A DNA stretch of 64,000 nt from Heterobasidion occidentale (GCA_039111635.1 JBCAQO010000012.1:1116001-1180000); one strand, 5' to 3'; positions 12,551 to 23,359 are shown, counted from the stretch's first letter. A program made the numbers and translations. Notes: a model not told the origin generated them from the sequence alone.

Positions 12551-15092
12551 CGCGATGGATTAGCAAGTGGCAGCGAGCGCAGGACGAAGGAGCAGGTTCG
12601 TTGGTAGGACAGAGTAGGGCGAGGCGCAATCGGAGCGGGATAAGCAGATGGATGAGGGGGATGGGGTCGAAGGAGGAAGGACGGAGAGAGACGTGCCGTT
12701 CGTGGAAGATGTGACGAAAGGTTGACCGGTGGGCCCTGGGTGAAGCGATCGGCCTCATGGTGAGGACACGCGTTGAGAAGTGAGAGGGACTAGGCCGAGC
12801 TATGACTTGCAGCTTACCTGTTTAGACGCAGATCGCAATTAATGAAATCTTGATCAGCGGTGCAGGCGGTGCGTTGCAGCCTGCGCTGTCGTCGGCTGCT
12901 GCAAAAGTGGGAGAGGGAGAAGGGAGAAAGCGGCACCAGGCCTTTATAGCGCTCGCAGAGCTTGTTCTGTGGCCCTAGGTGCTGCCCATCACCGCGCCGT
13001 AATCGAGGAACCGGGATCTGTCCACAACGCTTGGACGCCAGCTTTCCCACGCCAGCTTTATCGGCCTCTGCCTCTCCTCCAGCATCTCTCGTGACCATAT
13101 CGTCCTCATCGCCTGCTCTCTCGCACCTCGTCAACGTCGCAGCGAGCACGATGGTCGACGTCGATCGCCAGATGCTCGCCGTGCATGGGTCTTTTAGCAG
13201 TGCCCTGCGCTGGGCACAAGCAGAACAGCTCTCGATTTCATCAGATGCCCATCGGGGACGAAAACAACCTCCATGATTGAGCTGTGTCGTTATCGGTCAT
13301 TACAGAAGCCTCATCCTTGCCTGCTTCCAGCTGCTTCCTCTAAATGGCACAGCACGCCCTGGCTTCTCCAAATCAGTGCAACGATGATGCCATCGCTCGG
13401 TTTGTTTTGTTCCCTCCACTCGCGATTGGGAGATCGGCCGTCCTCGGTGCCCTATCTAGAGCCCCGTCCAGTGCGTGACGGCTCTGCACCGGCGTCGAAG
13501 GCTTCTTCGGCTCTCGATCAGAGCACGATGCAGAAGCCGGCGAGGGCAGCAGGTCGGTGGGCTCGTCCCTCCGTGACGGGGCTCGAAGCCGTCGGACATT
13601 CTCTGCGATTTGCGGGCCCATCCGAAGCCGAGTGGGTCACCGGATCACCAGATGCCGGGAACGGGGGTCCCCGTCGAGGTGAGGTGACGATCAAGTTGGC
13701 AGTCCCAATTTTTTTTTCTCTCCTTGTTCGTCTAAATAGTGACAGGCGCTCACACTATGTGATGCGGAGAATACCAAGAAGATTGATTCGTGTAGATACG
13801 GTACAGATGAAGTATGTAACGACTCGCGTCGCGGTCGACGCCCACCCCCCTCGGCCAATACGACCTGCGCAGAGTGTAGAAGAGTTAGTCTCTGAAATAA
13901 GAGCAGCGAGCAAGCAAGATCGAACACTCACAGGGGGCTCGCCGGATGGAAAGCCCAGAATCATCAGCGCGCAGTCACATGCGAAAAAATAACGGCGCAC
14001 CAGCGCAGGCGACTCGGCGCCTGCGTCCGTCGATCTACGTGCTCGCTCGCGGCCAGCGAGCCAACGTAGGGCAGTGCCGGAGTGGCTCGACAAATCTACA
14101 AGGGAATAAAACTTGCCCGAAGGCAAGGGGGAGGAAAAAATTCCAGTGCCACGATGTAGCGCCTGGGGACAGCGTGTCCATCCGCTCTCGGATCCCACCC
14201 GCGCGTATAGATGGACCGCCGGGACATGATCTGCTAGAAAAAGAAAAAGGCTGCGTGCCCGCCCGAAGACTGGTGCCCTCCCAGCTCGTTGTAGCAGCTA
14301 AGGCACGAACTTACGCCCGGGACGCAGCGTGAGGTCGTTGGGCCTGCACCGTTGCTAACCACCGATGCCGTTGCCGCCGCCGTGAGGACAGGCTCTCGGC
14401 TCTCCATAGCTCACCCGTCGACCAAGGCGGGTCCACCGGGGGTGGTCGCGCGGCCCCGAAGGTGCCGGCTCCCTGTCCGCCCGCCTTCCCCTTGCCTTGG
14501 GACGGTGGGGCTCTGCGCACCCTGCAAGCGGAGAGGCTCTTACACGGACGCCGAAGCGACCCGATGCGTGAGCTGTGCCTCCTCTGTGCAACGCGGGCTG
14601 TCCTGTCGGACAGGCTCGAAAGCCACCGGATGGCCTCTGGAAGAAGTAACGGGTTAGAAAGAAAGTCGGCGTGGCGGCAGAGCACGGTAAACTCACTATG
14701 TATCTTGCGTCATCTCCCATATGGAGGCAGGCCACTACAAGGACACGGTCGCGGGTCAGCACCAAGTCTAAGAACGAGGAGTAAGCGACATACGTTTCCC
14801 TTTATCCTTCTTTATCGGCTTCTTTATCCGATCTGCGAGCCATGCGCGTCGTGATAAGCACAGAGTCCGAGAGAAGAGGGATATCGACGTACCTCGATAT
14901 TAATATTATATGTATATATGCGTAGGGTCTGACGAAGAGGCATCATGGAAGATAATTCTCTTGGTAATGACGAGGAACGTACGGTTTTATGACCCTCGCT
15001 AACGGGCGAGCCATGCCAATGTGAGTGTTGATCATGGCTATTGTCGTTGATCCATGCCACAGGGTTGTGGACTTGCCGGCGATGTTATATAT
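12551..15092. other. Intergenic region upstream of the coiled-coil gene
   Basis: This should hold the promoter and 5' leader of the minus-strand gene ending at 12550. A TATAAAG sequence on the minus strand near 12942-12948 is a candidate core element, which would imply a leader of about 350 nt. A 239-codon open frame (13273-13992, plus) has no recognisable domain and is not called. From about 13.98 to 14.7 kb the sequence is GC-rich with small hairpins. A histidine-rich minus-strand frame (14824-15060) is also not called. Confidence 0.5.
14112..14127. other. Small hairpin with UUCG tetraloop on minus strand
   Basis: CTTGCC-CGAA-GGCAAG reads as a six-base-pair perfect stem. In a minus-strand transcript the loop is UUCG, the most stable RNA tetraloop class. 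No flanking domains of a known snRNA, SRP RNA or tRNA are seen, so it may be chance or part of an unrecognised structured RNA. Confidence 0.3.
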
Positions 15093-15410
15093 CCTAATGC
15101 ACCATCAGCGATGAGAGGGTGGGTGGAATACGCACGCCGTAGGTGGGCCACATGCCATTGGCGGGGCGTTCGCATTGCTACTTGCATCCGGCAAGGCCGT
15201 GATGTGTATTCTATGCACCGTCAGCGATGAGAGGCTGGGTGGAATACGCACGCTGTAGGTGGGCCACCGTCCATTGACGGGTGTTTACACTGAGTATTGA
15301 CGCCAGAAATGCCGAAGTATCCTATGCACCGTCAGCGATGAGAGGGCGGATGTAATACGTACGTCGTCGGTGGGCCACACGCCATTGACGGGGCCTTCAC
15401 TGTAAAGCTT
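15093..15410 (-). repeat. Three-copy tandem repeat (about 111-117 bp period)
   Basis: Copies begin near 15093, 15210 and 15321. Each has a conserved core of about 75 bp starting C(C)TATGCACCGTCAGCGATG and a less conserved spacer of about 40 bp with a CTTGC..CCGGC..GGCCG motif. Read on the minus strand, each core holds a complete 17-codon ATG-to-TGA frame: MACGPPTACVFHPPSHR, MDGGPPTACVFHPASHR and MACGPPTTYVLHPPSHR. A second frame is also open through most of each copy, so I cannot say which frame, if any, is coding. The frames may be short peptides, leader ORFs or exons of a repeat protein; the repeat may also be purely regulatory. Confidence 0.75.
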
Positions 15411-17342
15411 GCCCCCGGCGAGGCCGCTGGTGGTGGTGGGTGTGAGAATGTGAAAGGCGAGGAGCAATGCCACAAGCGTACCGAGGAGGTTGTGGTGGTC
15501 GAGGGGGAAGAGGCGATGGAGTCCAACCTCTGCGGGGGGAGGGGTTTATATACAGGACGCCATGGCGGTCACGCCTCTCGGTCTTCACAAGCCTCGGAGG
15601 CAAATTCACACTCAGTCGGAAAATATCGGCATGCGATGGAGGCGTGCGGCAAGGATAAGGACATCAGTGCGGTGGACCTACAACCGATTGCCCAATCAGG
15701 GTAGGGTGGCGAGCCGCAAGGAGGCGTGTCCACCCGCCCCTTTGTTCTTCCGCGGTTCTTTTGGGGCACAGAGCTGTGTTTGTTTGGCACGCATCAATCG
15801 AGGCGGTTACGGAAGGGAGGCGTCGGGAGCAGGACCCAAGCGAGGGTGGCAGGCCTGGTAGCGCGGTACCCGCAAATGCTTTGTTCAAAATAAGTTCCAC
15901 GTGCCTCTGAGGAGTCGACACTTGGATCCAGTAGCTCGTAAAGACGCCCTCCTCGGTGATCATCCAAGCAGAGCGGGGACAAGCCTGGCATTCGAGGTGA
16001 CCCAACGAGAGAACCGTCGTGGTGGCGTCTTGTTGAGTCGGAATTTCAAATCGCCCCAAGAACGCGACACGGACACGTGCTGCGAAGAGAGCCAGACCCT
16101 GCCGGACCTCGGCCACCGCCCGCCGAGCGCCGTCCAATGAGGAGCACGGATGTGTTGCCACAATCGAGATCTGCCACGGTGGCTGCGCTTCTGCCATCAT
16201 GCCCGTCCCCAGCGCCAGAACGCCCAGAACCTCAGCTGGATTTCGAGCGCAATGGTTTTCTTTCCACGCTGATCGCCATCGCCGCAGCACGCCACGATGC
16301 GTTGCATGGGACGGCAACCCTGCGCGCTCCGCTGCTTGCTTTTTTCTTCTGGACGGACGCTGGGAACCCCAGTGAGTCAATGGCTATTCATTTGTATCTC
16401 CAACCCTAGACAGCCGATCCATATCGAATGGCAGCATTCAGCAGCGAGCGGCGATCTGCAGAAGAGTTGGTACTCAGTGCATCTGCAAGGGCCAGGCGAC
16501 CCATCCTTGTTTCCTGAAACGACGAGCAGTGGTTGGCCTGGAGCTAGCCACCTAGACTATCGATTCGCGTGAAAAAAGCGTTCTCCACCCCCTTGTAGCT
16601 AGACTGCTGTTGGAGGGTCAGTACCGATGCTTAGACCTTTCCGACTCTGCGGTTTAGTGGGACAGACATGCATCCGCCTCTCTTGCATCGTCGTTGAATC
16701 AGGTGAGTCTCTTCGCCGCCGTCGCGCTCACAGAGACTATCCTCACAATTTCGTCTTATTTCACTACAGGATCTTTTCACTCTGTGCTTTGGTGTCCCCT
16801 GATAACCTCAAGACGCATACACACACGCTCGTGTTTCTCGAACTGACGCTCTGCTCGTAGAGCGTATCGGTTTGATACCCGATAGTCTTATGAGACATCC
16901 CTGTCAATTATGGACAGGGCGACGTCGCTCGCATGGTCGTGACCAGACAGCACGTACAGACTCCACAATTGATACAACGAACACAATCGTTCTTCGTCGG
17001 CGGCGTACTGCACTCAGGCTTTACATCTTGGTTCCTGTGTTTTATGCATGTCACCGTGCATACATGTATGTGCTAGACAGCGTGTAATCCAACGTCCATT
17101 TCTTCCTGTCTTGGATGCCTCGTGAGCGAAAGGGTCGGAAGACGGAAGGAACATCCGACCAAGACAGATGACGTCACTACTCCTTGCATACTGCCGTGCC
17201 CAGGGCGTGCGTGACGACAAGCATGGCTCCAAGAGTCGTGGACGCCGCAGTCACCTTTTAGCTCTCCCCAACAACCCTCGCGCACGGCAGCACATCCGCC
17301 TCCTCGTCACTCGCAAAGCGGCCAATTAGTCGAATCAGCAAG
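15411..17342. other. Intergenic region between the repeat and the Pmp3 gene
   Basis: A minus-strand TATA box at 15546-15553 points toward the three-copy repeat. A 238-codon minus-strand frame (15664-16380) begins at a non-ATG codon and matches nothing I know, so it is not called. The stretch 16.6-17.3 kb holds only short open frames and is taken as the 5' region of the next plus-strand gene. Confidence 0.4.
15546..15553 (-). promoter_or_regulatory. TATA box (TATATAAA) toward the 15.1-15.4 kb repeat
   Basis: TATATAAA is read on the minus strand. A start about 30 bp downstream would give a transcript through the tandem repeat, and the first ATG of that transcript is the ATG of the 17-codon frame in the nearest repeat copy. 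No coding region with an ATG lies between the box and the repeat. Confidence 0.4.
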
Positions 17343-17796
17343 ATGCCTTCGCAAGTTTCGCCGACGAGCGACGTCATACTCTACTTCCTCGCCATGTGCG
17401 TCTTCTAGTTGAGGCCTGTCTTCCTAATGTACCGCTGAATGGTTAACGTGTTCTCGTGTATGCAGATTCATCCCGCCAATTCCTGTGTTCATGAGTGAGT
17501 CTCCCGAGCCAGAAAACGCGCGATAAGACAGACTCTCATACGCCCCGCCCATTCTCCTCAGAACGCGCATGTGGAGCTGGTGAGCAGCAAGCTTAGGTCT
17601 CCAGATACCCTGGTTATTACAATAATGATCCTCCGCTTTCTAGATCTCTTGATCAACATCCTGCTATGGATCCTGGGTTGGATCCCTGGCGTGCTGCATG
17701 CTTGGTCCGCTGATCTCCTGTACCAAGTGTCGTTCGTACCCACTCATCCCACCTTGCCCCAGGTATATCATTTCCAAGAGTGAAGGTGCAATGTGA
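17343..17796 (+). CDS. PMP3: Pmp3/UPF0057 family small membrane proteolipid
   Basis: Five exons (17343-17395, 17466-17494, 17562-17579, 17644-17704, 17763-17796) with canonical GT-AG introns of 70, 67, 64 and 58 nt splice to 64 residues. The product has the Pmp3 layout: a first hydrophobic helix (YFLAMFIPPIPVFM), the signature loop KRACGADLLINILL, a second helix containing LGWIPGVLHAW, and a short tail. Family members sit in the plasma or vacuolar membrane and affect membrane potential and salt tolerance. All exon phases agree (2,1,1,2), which is strong support for so small a gene. Exon 3 is only 18 nt, a micro-exon encoding the conserved Cys-Gly-Ala region. I see no defect. Confidence 0.93.
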
Positions 17797-18064
17797 TGTC
17801 AGACACCCGGTCGTATCATGTTAGAGTGTTAGACCCACGGACTCGTACTTTCACGGCTGCTTGTTGTAACCCTATATTTTTCTTTGTGCAATACGCATTG
17901 TATTCTGGATCGAGGCCTTCACTCATCTGCTTGCGTTCCAATAATCCAGCAATAAATCGATAGTGCGAATGGGCGAGTCAGAAATACACAAACGGCACAT
18001 AAAATGCCGACAACGAAGTAGGTGGACAGACACAAGATACGAAAAAATGAGAGGAACATGCACA
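17797..18064. other. Convergent 3' intergenic space (Pmp3 / PEX13)
   Basis: The two genes meet tail-to-tail across about 270 bp. AT-rich stretches near 17.87-17.95 kb and TATTTTTC/AATAAAT-like sequences suit 3' ends on both strands. Nothing else is seen. Confidence 0.5.
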
Positions 18065-19318
18065 TCACTCGACCGTCTTCGCCACGGGCTCGACCACCTT
18101 GCCCGCCTCGCCCTTCCTCTCCAGCGTCTCGACCCACTTGCGCGGAAACCACCCCTCCCTGCCCTCGCGCGTCCTCCCCCTCCACCACTCGCTCTCCACC
18201 TCGATCCGCGGGTCGACCTCCACCCCCCTTGCGGCATCCATCTTCCCCATGATCGCCACGATCTCGTTCTCCTTCAGACTGAGCTCCGCGGGGCCGCTCG
18301 CCGCGAACGGGTACACCGCGCGCGCGAACGTCAGCTGCGACGGGTCGAGAGGCGGCAGCGCGCCCGCGCCGAGGAGCTGGCCGCCCTGCGCGTCCTGCTG
18401 CTGCTGCTGCGCGCGGAGAGAGAGGATCCTGAGGAGCCTATGCATCGCATACGGGATGCCGACGATCGCGAGGAAGAAAATGACGAGCGGCTTGCGGCTG
18501 GGCCTTGGCGCGCGAGGCGCAGGGCCCTGCACCAGGCGGCCGTTCACGAACTCGCGGAACTCGCCCGCCATGCCGCCCGCCGCGCCACCGCCGCCGCCGC
18601 CCGCGCGCCCGAGCAGCAGGTCACGCATCCAACGCACGAGGCCGAAGAGGCCGAGGACGCCGCCGAGCGCGTTGCGGAGCTGCGCGAACTGGTCGACGAC
18701 GCCCGCGAGGGCGAAGAAGGAGGAGTGCGTGGCGAAGAAGGTGGACTCGAGCATCTGCGCGAGCGAGGTGAACGTCTGCACGACGCCGTGCAGCAGCGCG
18801 AAGGTCGCCTGCGTCGTCGACTCGAGCGCCTGCGTCATGCTCGGGTTCTGCTGCATCTGCGCGGGGTCGTACATTCCCATGCCGCCCATGCCGCCCATGC
18901 CCCCGTACGGCGACATGCCGCCCATCCCGCCGTACATGCCGCCCATCCCGCTCATGCCGCCGTACCCGCCGCTGTACCCGCCGTAGCCCATTCCCATGCC
19001 GCTGCCGTACATGCCCATGCTGGAGCTGTACGGCGAATAGGATGTGCCGAAGCGGTTGTAGGGGGACACGGAGTTGTAAGGAGTGCTGAACGGGGAGGCG
19101 GCCGCAGGAGTCGTCATGCTTGGCGAGGCGAATGCGGCGGGCCGCGCGGGGACGGCAGGTGCTGTTGAAGAGGATGCGAGGGGTATGGGGTTTGGTGGTG
19201 ATGTCGCCGTTGTGGGTGCCGATGTGAGGGGGGGTGCGGAGGTTGCGGCGGGTGCTAGCATGGAAGAGGCTGCTGCTAGTGCGCCATTGCGTTCCCAAGG
19301 TTTTGGAGGGGACACCAT
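18065..19318 (-). CDS. PEX13: Peroxisomal membrane protein PEX13 (peroxin 13)
   Basis: Single-exon gene of 417 residues. The N-terminal 90 residues are Pro/Ala/Thr-rich, followed by a Tyr/Gly/Met-rich stretch (GMGMGYGGYSGG and repeats of GMGGMGG type) typical of PEX13. The central part has the conserved peroxisomal membrane region with a hydrophobic segment (LGGVLGLFGLVRWM) and a second one (PLVIFFLAIVGIPYAM). The C-terminus is an SH3 domain at about 331-400 with ARAVYPF, the WWRGR patch and GWFPRKWVE. PEX13 is a docking-complex subunit on the peroxisome membrane that binds PEX14 through SH3 and passes PEX5-borne cargo inward. The gene is very GC-rich, so a long antisense open frame lies across it; that frame is a by-product. 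Start ATG at 19318. Confidence 0.95.
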   Translation of the reverse strand: MVSPPKPWERNGALAAASSMLAPAATSAPPLTSAPTTATSPPNPIPLASSSTAPAVPARPAAFASPSMTTPAAASPFSTPYNSVSPYNRFGTSYSPYSSSMGMYGSGMGMGYGGYSGGYGGMSGMGGMYGGMGGMSPYGGMGGMGGMGMYDPAQMQQNPSMTQALESTTQATFALLHGVVQTFTSLAQMLESTFFATHSSFFALAGVVDQFAQLRNALGGVLGLFGLVRWMRDLLLGRAGGGGGGAAGGMAGEFREFVNGRLVQGPAPRAPRPSRKPLVIFFLAIVGIPYAMHRLLRILSLRAQQQQQDAQGGQLLGAGALPPLDPSQLTFARAVYPFAASGPAELSLKENEIVAIMGKMDAARGVEVDPRIEVESEWWRGRTREGREGWFPRKWVETLERKGEAGKVVEPVAKTVE

Positions 19319-20042
19319 CGAAATGGACGTGGAGAGGACGGTGAGAGAGAGAGCAAGGGCCCGGGGGCGTGACAGGCGTCGGCAACCTCAGCTTGGCCGG
19401 TGCCGATTGGATGCTCACGCCGCTTGACTCCACCTCTGCCGTCGACTTCGTTATTCCGCGCTCGACTTCGACGACGATGGCATATCATCCTCCGAAACAC
19501 TACATGATGAAGGCGCTTTATTTCAGAGGCTTGAGATTGTGATAGGATAGGAAGGGAGAACAAATGTGAGCCATATCGCCCGTCCTTCACGTGTCTCTCG
19601 CTGGACATCGATTTGAAACTTAGCATCCTTTGTACTTCGTACATGCCTTGTACTCGAGGGGTATAAATCATAGGCAGTGCAGGCTTCGACTCCTCAGCGC
19701 ACCTTTTGTTCGACTGGCTCACACCCAAGCGGTATCTGTCAGGCGGGGGGCTTTGTGGAGACGCTGGAAGTCGCGCGCCCTAGAACCCGTCACAGATACC
19801 CGCCAGCACAAAACAGAGTGCGTTCAATTATGTCTCTCTATGCCGACAGGTTTTGGTCGCCGATGAGGCACCAGACCTTATGCCCTTCTCTTTCCTCACT
19901 GTTATTTGGTGAATGGTTGTATGTATATTGCATCGCTTCTCTTTATCCGGGCGTACACTTATCACATCTTGTACATAGATTATACTGCGGGACACACGTA
20001 GCGCGGACACAAACTCTATCAGTAACAGCAGAGCGGCCAAGT
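19319..20042. other. Intergenic region upstream of PEX13
   Basis: Holds the PEX13 promoter and the 3' region of the next minus-strand gene. Only short, unconvincing frames are present; no clear motif beyond AT-rich patches near 19.5 and 19.95 kb. Confidence 0.4.
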
Positions 20043-21058
20043 TCAGGCCGTGTCTATCTCCACCTCCTCGATCACCTCTTCCATGGTCGTCGTCTGGTCT
20101 ATTCGCTTCAGCCTCTCGAGGATGACTGCCCCATGCGCGTCCTTCCTGTCTGTGCCCCGAAGATAGCTCTGCTCGTATGGGGCCGACACATGCACCCTAA
20201 CCTTCTTTGTCCTCCTGACGGTGCACAGACCGACCACCTCCTCTTCCGGCAGCCCGGTTTTCTGGTCCATGATCAGCGTGCCAGTCCTGGCGAATTTGTT
20301 CTTGACTCGAGTTTTATGGACGACGGTCGTGGTCTCAAAGTAGGCGTCCCGGCCATCGCCCTAATCTCCTCCACCCGTTTGAGGTCGATGGCCTTAGCTT
20401 TGCCCCTCCCGCTCGGATCGTACGTCCTCGCGGCCTGCAGGCGCTGCCAGAAGTCTTCCTCAATGGCAGGAAGATAGTCATTGATCAGTTCCTGCATGAC
20501 CATGGCCTGGTGGATGGGGTTCTGAGGAAGAGGAGCGCCAGTCTGATCCCCGCGCGCCACCGCCGCCGTTGCCTGCTCCACCAAGGCGCGCACCATCCTC
20601 TCTCGCAGCGCAGCCCAGTCCTGATCCTTGTTCAGCGGCGCCTGCGCCGCCGCCGACTCTCCCTCCCCCATCTCCGCCCTGGAAGTGATGGAAGCGCCGT
20701 TGGTGGCGTGTCCCCCGACCCTGCTGGGCCCAGCCACTGGCGGCTGCTCCATGTCGACGTCGTCGACGATCTCCGTGGCAGCGTACTCAACCTCCGTGGC
20801 GGCATACTCGACCTCCGTGGCGGCGTATTCGTCAACGTCGTCCATGTCGTCGTCGGGGGATCCGAGGCCCGCGCTGCCCTCAGCTCGCTGCCCGATGGGC
20901 TGGAAGTCCTCATCATTGAACCTGATGCGGACTCCCTGGCCAGTCTCGCTTTGGCTGACGGTGACGCGGTCGGCACCGTACATGTCGAGGGCTTTCTGGA
21001 TCCCAGTTATTACCTTGGTGGAAGGAGCATCGCCTTTGCTGCGGAGTGCGTATGCCAT
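20043..21058 (-). CDS. Uncharacterised acidic protein, 'RSKG' gene A (frame break)
   Basis: Minus-strand gene starting at ATG 21058 (MAYALRSKGDAPS). The upstream extension of the open frame is ignored because it crosses the TATA region. The N-terminal 70 residues look folded (KVITGIQKALDMYGADRVTV). A disordered acidic segment follows with three perfect VEYAATE-type 7-residue repeats. The C-terminal half is helical (MVMQELINDYLPAIEEDFWQ) and has an SGRGKAK motif. The simple frame stops at 20273, but a second frame, open from just after the CCC at 20348-20350 to 20043, continues with a protein-like sequence (FETTTVVHKTRVKNKF... EVVGLCTVRR). A one-base deletion in that C-run (or a missed intron) would join the two into about 339 residues. 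No known domain. It resembles gene B (22.3-23.2 kb) in start motif, layout and TATA spacing. Confidence 0.6.
20771..20833 (-). repeat. Three in-frame 21-bp coding repeats (VEYAATE)
   Basis: Three nearly identical 21-bp units lie inside gene A. Differences are mostly silent, which suggests recent expansion under an open reading frame. Length may vary between strains. Confidence 0.85.
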
Positions 21059-22262
21059 GTTTGAAGGATGGTGCTCAAAGAGTGACAGGGTAGGGGTATA
21101 GGCGAGTGGATTTTTCGAACGTTGTAACGAGTATCTTGATGCTTTGCTGGGCGATCTGTATCTCGTTCCTTGTATGGGGAAATCAACTCGCTCTGCCTGA
21201 CCCTTTATATATCTCGCTCGGGTCCACTTTCTCACCGTCGGGTTTGTGGCAGATGTCAAAGCCTCTTGCGATCGCCTTTGTGTGCAGGGTGGCCTTGCCC
21301 ACATTTGCGTCCGCGCGTCACTCAGGAGCGACCGCCTTTGTTCACGTCCGTGATCGTGCCCTTTCTGTCTCGGGGCATGTCAACTCTAATCATAGGTGGC
21401 TCGGTGTATGAACAGGGCGCCACCTTTGTGCCTTTGTCCATGCGATGGTCGCTTCGCCCTCGGTACGCAGACCAGTGACCCCTCGTAGCTGACCTTGTGA
21501 CGGAGAAATTCTGATTTGTGTTCTTGAAGTTGCCGTCGTTTGAAGTACGAGCCATACCTCCATCGACTGGGGACGATTCAGTCCACGTCAAGTTCAACCT
21601 GGCGAATGGTATAAGGATACTGTCTATCGACAACTCAGAATGGGCAAGCTGCTTATCTCTCATTGTACAAAGGTGCGTAAATGCAGGTCTTGTGCCGTTA
21701 AACACGGCAGCTTCTCGGCGTCGAATGACGGATACCATTGGCTATGGAGTTCTGCCAAATCTTCAATGACCACCGAAATGTGTTGAGCATGCATATAGTC
21801 AGTGAATATTCGTCCGATGGCGGATCCTTGAAAGGGTCTCAGACATCCGGAGAATGCGCCCAACCGATGATTTCAACGTTAGTAGATTCTCCTGCCTCTT
21901 GCCCCCCACTCTGAGGACCGATCCAGGAGGCTAACCTTTCTTCTCTTACTTTGTTGTGAAAGTCAGCGGATTGCCCGCCATTTCATCTTGTAACTCATCA
22001 CGGTCGACTGCAGCTCCGCGAGCGGAGGAAAATGAAATCTGGCGCAGAGGCTACCGGATGACGATTGTCGCCATGCTATGTCATGGATAAGACGGAACGT
22101 GAGCAACGTACTCAGCTCTTGCATTGGCCAGCCATCGCTTAACAATGTCATAAAACCAGTCGCAGTTACCTTTGGGAAATCCATTGCAGCTAACATACCG
22201 CATAACCTTTAAATCGAGTGACATAATACAAAGGCTCGTCGACTGGTACAAACTGGTAACTC
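21059..22262. other. Intergenic region between genes A and B
   Basis: Contains the gene A promoter on its left side. From 21.5 to 22.2 kb there are short frames on both strands; two on the minus strand (21660-21863 and 21963-22196) are protein-like enough to be remnants, but I cannot assign them. Confidence 0.4.
21204..21212 (-). promoter_or_regulatory. TATA box of gene A
   Basis: ATATATAAA followed by GGG on the minus strand, about 150 bp upstream of the gene A ATG. The same box-to-ATG spacing is found for gene B. Confidence 0.6.
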
Positions 22263-23202
22263 TTACTCCTCCCTTCTCAACCGCTTCCTTGCTCGTATTG
22301 CCTCCTTAGTGGCGTTCACGTCAGCATCGTCTAGCTCGTATCCTCTACCAGGCCACAACATGGTCTATGTGTTGCTGGGCGGCGTGGCGTCAGTAGCCCT
22401 GAGGTCTCAGTCTAGGACCCCGGCCAGGAGCCCATTCGATGACCCCCTTCTGCTCCTTCTGCTTGTCCAATGCATCTCGGAGCAGAGCCCTCCGGTCGTC
22501 GATAACTGCCTTGCTTTCCGCTCTGATATAATTTGCATTGATGTCCTTCCAGTATGGCCTGAGGACGTTCAATAGAATGGGATCCGTGACACCCCGCTGA
22601 GCATAGAACTCTTGTTCTGCGTTTGAAGATCCCGCATTCGGATGTCCAGTTCCCGAGGGTCCAGCATTCGAAGGCTCGGCGGGATCTCCACTCGCGTTCG
22701 CAACAGCCTTGCCTCTCTCTCGCCTCATCCTGTCTATCAACTCCATCACCTTTTCCTTCTCCCCTTCATGAAACTCAATCCTATCCTGTGGTACGGCCTC
22801 GTAAGACTCCCAATAGTTGACTCCCCGTGCGCCCACCCTGGCTTCCGGCTGGAGTGGTCTTGGTGTCCTGGGCGTCTGCAAGGCTTCAGAGTCAGGCCTG
22901 CCGTTGATGCTGACGTTGAGCTCGGTCTGGGTATGATCGGCCTCGGTTCTTGCATCATCGACCTCGGTCGTGGCGCAACTCGCTAGGGAAGCAATCGACG
23001 AGTGCGCAGTGATGCCACCCTGCCACGCATTATCGGGCTCGCCAGTACTGTCGAGCTCCTCCGCGTCTTGGTCGACAACTATGTCCATATCTGCGTCGGT
23101 TGCTGCCTGCACAGTATCTTGTCCGCCGCTCGACTTGCGGCCGCCACGGGTTGGAAGAGGACCGTAGTTGCGTGCTGGGCCTTTGCTGCGGGTATCAACC
23201 AT
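22263..23202 (-). CDS. Uncharacterised acidic protein, 'RSKG' gene B
   Basis: Minus-strand gene starting MVDTRSKGPARNYG at 23202. I model two exons, 23202-22419 and 22342-22263, with a 76-nt phase-1 intron ending GAG and a CTGAC branch-like site, giving 287 residues. The splice joins PGRG to YELDDADVN... and ends in a basic ARKRLRREE tail, matching the SGRG...helix order of gene A. Without splicing the frame ends 12 codons later. The donor is GTCCTA, which is weak, so the intron is inferred from the coding sense of the second exon. The middle is disordered and rich in Asp/Thr/Glu; the C-terminal third is helical (EKEKVMELIDRMRRE; LLNVLRPYWKDINANYIR). No known domain; function unknown. Confidence 0.6.
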
Positions 23203-23349
23203 GGTGGCAGAGCGAGATCAAAAATCACGGAGATGTGGTCGCGGTAGAACAGTAACCAAAGTCGGCTTTCAAATGTGGATGGGATGCGAGGCTGTCGGTA
23301 CGTCGTTCTGGGTCAAAGAATGATGAAGTCGCTGAGCGCTGCACGAGCC

Positions 23350-23359
23350 TTTATATATA
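23350..23359 (-). promoter_or_regulatory. TATA box of gene B
   Basis: TATATATAAA followed by GGCTCG on the minus strand, about 150 bp upstream of the gene B ATG. The flanking sequence resembles that at the gene A box. Confidence 0.6.

Noticed and set aside
13273..13992. 239-codon plus-strand open frame
   Set aside because: No recognisable domain, mixed composition and no promoter or splice context; plausible as chance in this GC content.
14824..15060. Minus-strand frame with a HSHWHG sequence resembling a multicopper-oxidase copper site
   Set aside because: Only the HWHG tetrapeptide matches. The surrounding residues do not fit laccase signatures and no other cop-binding segment follows.
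15093..15410. CRISPR-like reading of the three-copy repeat
   Set aside because: The organism is eukaryotic, repeats are diverged and about 115 bp apart, and no cas genes are present.
15664..16380. 238-codon minus-strand open frame
   Set aside because: It lacks an ATG at its start, overlaps other open frames on the plus strand, and shows no family motif. It could be a relic, but support is too weak.
17963..19168. 401-codon plus-strand open frame
   Set aside because: It is antisense to the well-supported PEX13 gene and has His/Arg/Ala-biased composition caused by PEX13 codon usage.
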